NCBI GenBank assembly: GCA_036939975.1
Contig: JALLPB010001338.1
Span: 1 to 10,237, forward strand
Length of the DNA stretch: 10,237 bases
Reading direction: 5' to 3'
Source of the DNA: Cyclostephanos tholiformis
Lineage: Eukaryota; Bacillariophyta; Thalassiosirophyceae; Thalassiosirales; Thalassiosiraceae
The notes beneath the pieces are model-generated. The model saw only the letters and a program-made list of their open reading frames with translations. It was not told the origin of the DNA and made no database searches. Positions 7,442-10,237 of the stretch are shown one piece after another (the stretch's first letter is position 1; each line of letters opens with the position of its first letter). The position numbers and the translations under genes are program-made.

Positions 7442-7615
7442 TCAATCACCCCTCCATTTCCATCCTTCTGCATGCTCTGTGAAGCAGTTGTAGCAAATCC
7501 ACATCACTGGTTGGCATGTGCAATAGTTTCTGATCTTTTTTCTCACTGATGCCTGCACATGTACTGCTGGTGCATCAACATTGCAGTTCAAATCCACTTG
7601 CAGTAGAAGATGCAG
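7442..7615 (-). pseudogene. PiggyBac-like transposase, C-terminal Cys-rich zinc-finger piece
   Basis: The frame from 7615 to the TGA at 7442-7444 encodes a small Cys-rich domain. It begins with an upstream Cys pair (LNCNVDAP, imperfect), then RKKIRNYCTCQPVMWICYNC followed by FTEH. The pattern C-x-C-x6-C-x2-C-x3-H after a K-x-R-x-Y box is what I know from the C-terminal finger of many piggyBac-like transposases, which in the family helps recognise the transposon ends. It is in a different frame from the preceding segment (7698-7671), and the intervening ~55 bp is not clearly coding, so at least one further frameshift separates them. It uses the natural end: little follows the finger before the stop. 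Confidence 0.8.
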
Positions 7616-7670
7616 TCATCATCACACAAACTGCTACAATACACATCTCATGCAACCATTGTTCATCCGT

Positions 7671-8053
7671 CTGAATCCAGGAGTTATTTATTATCTGTCA
7701 GGCCAGTTGGCAATGAAAAACTAGCAGTGTTTGACATCCAGTGATTGTACCATTTTCAAACATAAAGTACCAAGGCAGAGGAAAGCATTGACCTTGGTGA
7801 GTGCCAAGAGAAAAGAAAGCATGAGGGTCTCCCACCTTTGTGTGATGCAAGAGTCCATGATCAATGGCGGCCCATGCTGAAGGTTGTTGGGGTTGTTGAC
7901 GAAGTGCCGGTTCTGGAAAGGCCGGTCAAACAATGGGCATGTGTGTTGGAACTGGCAAGCCAACTCAATGATCCCTCCTTCCACCCAATGATGGATGGTC
8001 TCCTTACAGCCATCCATGTGTCCCGATGGCCCACCCATACAACAAAAACCCTC
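7671..8053 (-). pseudogene. PiggyBac-like transposase, distal catalytic piece (frameshifted)
   Basis: The first frame (8053 to about 7772) carries the family words FQNRHFVNNPNNLQHGPP, then TQRW and FLLALTKVNAFL, which correspond to the usual HF-x-YRH-x-VDDHNN-x-RH...TW-x-T-x-RW...FAFLLA-x-TEVNAFL block. At about 7770 the homology moves to another frame (WYFMFENGTITGCQTLLVFH, then CQLA), which meets a TGA at 7698-7700. QIINNSWIQ follows directly, matching the family's LAWQLINN, so that TGA sits where Trp (TGG) is normal. In the VDDHN block the usual Asp residues read Asn, which would remove what I take to be the third catalytic acid. The segment is therefore inactive on three counts. Confidence 0.85.
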
Positions 8054-8938
8054 TTATGGATACAAATAAACTGAATTGTTGTTTGATGATATTTTAAAGG
8101 TACTGTGCAGCCAATAAGTTTATTGGTAAACTTCCAACATATTAGGTCGGCTTCATGTTTACACCAGCCCTTCCATGAGCACTATGTAAACTATTTTTCG
8201 ATTTTCATTGTACCCCAGTAAACTAAATAACATGCATAACTATTCCTTTGTATGTAAGTCTCAAAATTGGTGAAAATAAATAAGACACCCAGCTCAAAAT
8301 TTATTAAAAACCAATGGCAAAAGAATGGGCTTATTTAGTATTAAATCATTTGTGAAAATTTATCAGTCGACCCAGAGACCAATGGCCTAATAAATCTCTT
8401 CTCCTGGGACTCATGATGGAGGAGCACACAACTCTAGAACAAGTAGAAAAAACAACAAAAAACACCAACACCATGGTCTCCCCAAGTTGCTGGCTTCCAG
8501 CGGCTCCTTTTTTTAAGGTTAGTGCATCCACCGTACCTCGCACAATCGATCACGATCATTGCAACAAGGCGATACACTTTTAAAAGTGAAACTAACTAAT
8601 CCTTTATTTTATTTACTATTATTCTATGTGCAGTGGCTTGGCGCACATGCTGACTATAGGTGGTTCTTTGGAGTAATTTCTTGTGCTTTTTGTGGCTGTT
8701 GCATCGAAATAATGCACACTGACCCCTTTTACTTGACAATAAACTTTTTGCTGCTGTCACCCGAATCCTTGCCATGTTTTGACATGATTTCAGACAAGGG
8801 GGGGGCACCATCATTACCATGTTGTATTGTACAATAGAGAGATAGTTAGGCTGCATGGTGTCTATTTAGTGAGGTGTGTTAAAAAAAAGTAAATAATATT
8901 TGGAAGAACTCTTAAGAAAAAAAAATACCTGGTAGTCA

Positions 8939-9046
8939 CACCATCTGAAAAGCTTGGGATGGTGCAACTTATATTAGTTTCTCACATGAAAATGTGAGAA
9001 ACTAAAAAGGTTCACACCCATCTGAAACTGTTTCTGAAAACAGTTT
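8939..9046. repeat. Three consecutive hairpins
   Basis: Stem 1: CACCATC (8939-8945) with GATGGTG (8958-8964). Stem 2: TTAGTTTCTCACAT (8974-8987) with ATGTGAGAAACTAA (8992-9005), a perfect 14-bp stem closed by the 4-nt loop GAAA. Stem 3: AAACTGTTT (9025-9033) with AAACAGTTT (9038-9046), loop CTGA. A word CACACC(C)ATCTGAAA precedes both the first and the third stem, so the cluster includes a short direct repeat. It lies inside the transposase interruption and could be the end of a nested element or a structured RNA. Confidence 0.8.
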
Positions 9047-9119
9047 TGACTCTCACTCTCATGTAGGAATTAGTATATTTATCAACATAAATAGGAATTC
9101 GTGTAAAAATAAGATGAAT

Positions 9120-9135
9120 GTTTACACAGGTAAAC
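9120..9135. repeat. Small inverted repeat
   Basis: GTTTAC (9120-9125) and GTAAAC (9130-9135) form a 6-bp stem with loop ACAG. The same six-base words recur near the other side of the interruption (about 8124, 8156 and 8185), but the flanks do not match, so they do not establish element ends. Confidence 0.5.
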
Positions 9136-9201
9136 TGAAAGGTTTCTACTGGTCATAATCAAGTTTATGCAGCATACATTTGCTTTCAAAACTTGAAGGT
9201 T

Positions 9202-9669
9202 TCACTTCCCAGTTTTAGACCATCCATAGTTGGGTTTCTTATGTATTACATAATTTGGCTCTTTCACACCCCACAGATAGTATGTTGTGCCATCCATCAT
9301 GCCCTGAATTGCATGACAATCCCCCACATTGATCCCATCCTTGTCAAAAAATCGTTCCATTGCATCCCCGGGTACTCCAGCTGGCCAATACTTCCTGTTT
9401 TTGATGAGCATGGTGCCGTAAACTCCAACCTTCAGGAGCTCAATTTTTGCTTTGAGCACACAGAAACAGTAATCCAACACCATGTACCATCCCATATAAA
9501 AGTAGGCCTGAAGCATCCAAAGGAGCAGTCCGGTGGTCTTATGCTCTTCCCAAATTCCATCTGCATGGCCCTCCTCCCCCATGGCAGAGAATCCCAGGGT
9601 GGCACTCAACTCAACATTTGGGATAGTCGCCAAGGTGACGAAATAGACACGTACAATCGGCCAGCACAA
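9202..9669 (-). pseudogene. PiggyBac-like transposase, central DDE piece
   Basis: The frame encodes 155 residues. TTGLLLWML (45-53) and YMVLDYCFCVLKAK (62-75) match the family's TVGLLLRL...VVLDSGFCVL, and the Asp at residue 66 is the expected second catalytic acid. Then GVYGTMLIKNRKYWPAGVPGD (82-102) matches the family's GVFAAALIKKRRYWPKGVPGD, and VGDCHAIQGMMDG...KEPNYV (115-141) matches the VGD...KEPDYVM segment. After that the frame drifts and stops. There is no ATG at its start: it opens with Leu codons three codons after a TAA, so it is an internal exon or a truncated remnant. The opposite strand has a longer open frame (9193-9849), but its residues show no domain, so this strand is the real one. 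Confidence 0.9.
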
Positions 9670-9936
9670 GTGCTTTTAACCAAGCGCACATACACCAAAA
9701 CTTCCAACATGGGGATTGCTTCTGCCATTCACTGCAAGGGGCGGAGATATTTAAATAGGACAGAGCACCTTGCCTTCTCACTGAGCTGTTTCTTCCAGGA
9801 TCGTGCTTACTATTCCATGGTAGGGGCTGTATTGATAAAAAAGATTTAAAAAATTATCAAAAATTAAAATTTGAAGTGGAGATTCCATAGATACTAGCAT
9901 GCTGAGTAATAATCATCTAGCGCACATTTGAAAAAA
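9670..9936. other. Upstream of the transposase remnant; N-terminal part not identifiable
   Basis: The first catalytic Asp and the N-terminal region of the transposase should lie here on the minus strand. All three frames are broken or lack the expected DES-type block, although one minus frame is open for about 70 codons. The part is either too decayed, separated by an intron, or deleted. Confidence 0.4.
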
Positions 9937-10236
9937 TTATCCTAACCCATACATGTTGTGCCTGTAAGTAAAAAAACTTTTTCGGGACATTTTTACTAGC
10001 AAATTTGGTCTTTTTTGATTATTGCAGCCCTCTTCTACAGTATCATGACCCCATACCTTCCACAAAGCTGTACACACATACTCACCCACATCAAATGCAA
10101 CTGCTTTAGGAGTGCTTTTCTTGAAAATATAGTCCCTGATAATTAATTCATGGTATAATTCCTCTTGCCAAGACCCAAATATTTCCCCATATTGCCTTCT
10201 GTTGAGCCCAAATGACTTTGTGGTGTCATGCTTGAG
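9937..10236 (-). CDS. Unrecognised partial open frame at the right edge
   Basis: A minus-strand frame is open from the window edge to a TAA at 9937-9939, giving 99 codons without a required start inside the window. Residues such as YGEIFGSWQEELYHELIIRD and VGEYVCTALWKVWG look protein-like. I know no family with them, and they do not match the piggyBac N-terminal region as I know it. Its first dozen codons fall in DNA that resembles a type A repeat in reverse orientation (10201-10237), which weakens the coding case. It could be an upstream exon of the transposon, a separate relic or chance. Confidence 0.25.
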   Translation of the reverse strand, partial: LKHDTTKSFGLNRRQYGEIFGSWQEELYHELIIRDYIFKKSTPKAVAFDVGEYVCTALWKVWGHDTVEEGCNNQKRPNLLVKMSRKSFFTYRHNMYGLG

Positions 10237-10237
10237 G
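10201..10237 (-). repeat. Fragment resembling a type A repeat, inverted
   Basis: Read on the minus strand, CCTCAAGCATGACACCA followed by AAGTCATTTGGGCTC matches the middle of type A units (for example 4318-4352, CCTCAACCATGACACCA then ATCGTTTGGGCTC) at roughly 30 of 35 positions by eye. Similarity fades after that, and the window ends on the other side, so its length is unknown. Confidence 0.5.

Larger units (their letters stand above)
8054..9201. other. 1.15-kb interruption within the transposase (intron or nested insertion)
   Basis: Upstream the protein homology ends near KEPNYVIHKKPNYGWSKTGK, and downstream it resumes around 8038 with about 35 residues before the NRHFVNN block. The two flanks together supply about the 50 residues that usually lie between those motifs, so little or no protein is missing. 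No continuous coding frame fills the gap. Short frames of 65-92 codons on both strands show no domain. The gap holds a G8 run (8798-8805), a palindrome CCAATAAGTTTATTGG near 8110, and a hairpin cluster at 8939-9046. No obvious terminal repeats or target duplication; GT/AG candidates exist but none is decisive. Confidence 0.55.
7442..9669 (-). mobile_element. Decayed piggyBac-like DNA transposon (transposase region)
   Basis: Three minus-strand pieces occur in the right order and at roughly the right protein spacing for a piggyBac-type transposase (DDE_Tnp_1_7 fold): the central catalytic segment (9669-9202), the distal catalytic segment (~8053-7671) and a C-terminal Cys-rich finger (7615-7442). 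The order, the conserved words and the finger together make the call firm. Frameshifts, an in-frame TGA, loss of a conserved acidic residue and a 1.15-kb interruption show it cannot make an intact enzyme as read. The N-terminal part with the first catalytic Asp is not identifiable upstream of 9669. Element ends and TTAA target duplications were not found inside the window. Confidence 0.85.

Noticed and set aside
8346..8856. Short open frames on both strands inside the transposase interruption
   Set aside because: Lengths of 65-92 codons, no domain, and overlapping frames on opposite strands are as expected by chance.
9193..9849. Longest open frame of the window (218 codons, plus strand)
   Set aside because: It is antisense to the clearly homologous transposase piece at 9202-9669, and its own residues show no domain or coherent composition.
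9964..10026. Good-looking plus-strand intron (GTAAGT ... ATTGCAG, 63 nt)
   Set aside because: Joined flanks give only ~50 codons without a recognisable domain, and the opposite strand is open across the whole stretch, so a plus-strand gene is not supported.
1..10237. tRNA, rRNA or other known RNA genes
   Set aside because: I saw no cloverleaf with conserved T-loop words or rRNA core motifs on either strand; a dedicated covariance scan would settle this.

Overview
This window looks like repeat-rich, gene-poor nuclear DNA of a eukaryote. There is no operon-like packing, no ribosome-binding sites and no RNA gene I can recognise. Nearly every open frame is short, broken or antisense to something better. 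The one confidently identified protein is a decayed piggyBac-type transposase on the minus strand, of the kind I associate with protist or algal (and some fungal) genomes. Phylum cannot be fixed from this sequence. Coding density is very low, and no intact host gene is recognisable.

Layout. 1-361: AT-rich DNA full of TTCGAA/TAATATCGAATAT palindromes with an ~81-bp internal repeat. 362-540: no recognised content. 541-805: degenerate copies of a dispersed repeat (here 'type B'). 806-1205: noncoding, with an 18-bp palindrome and a 14-bp-arm inverted repeat. 1206-1714 (+) and 2492-2002 (-): two convergent, acidic (Asp/Asn/Glu-rich) reading-frame relics. Their frame changes often, and many changes coincide with runs of 6-9 G. 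2500-3005: nothing convincing.

3014-4515: a tandem array of a ~191-bp repeat ('type A'), each unit carrying a palindromic core. One unit is interrupted by a ~116-bp hairpin-like insertion, and another has its first half replaced. At 4431-4665 the array passes through an A/B hybrid unit into type B repeats (to ~5850). One B unit is split by ~440 bp holding a clean 144-codon open frame (4771-5205). After the last B copy another open frame (to 6116) begins inside repeat DNA and ends in unique acidic sequence. 6117-7441 is mostly noncoding.

7442-9669 (minus strand): piggyBac-like transposase relic in at least three pieces. They are the central DDE segment (9669-9202), the distal segment (~8053-7671, with a frameshift and an internal TGA), and the Cys-rich C-terminal finger (7615-7442). 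A ~1.15-kb stretch (8054-9201) separates the first two pieces at a point where the protein alignment seems almost continuous, so it is either a long intron or a nested insertion. That stretch contains three hairpins in a row. The right edge (10237-9937, minus) holds an unrecognised 99-codon open frame that starts in a fragment resembling an inverted type A repeat.

Overall this is an accumulation of transposon debris and locally amplified ~190-230-bp repeats. Nothing here can be shown to be a working multi-gene system. The parts most worth checking are the open frame embedded in the repeat array, the G-tract frame-hopping acidic relic, and the interruption of the transposase.
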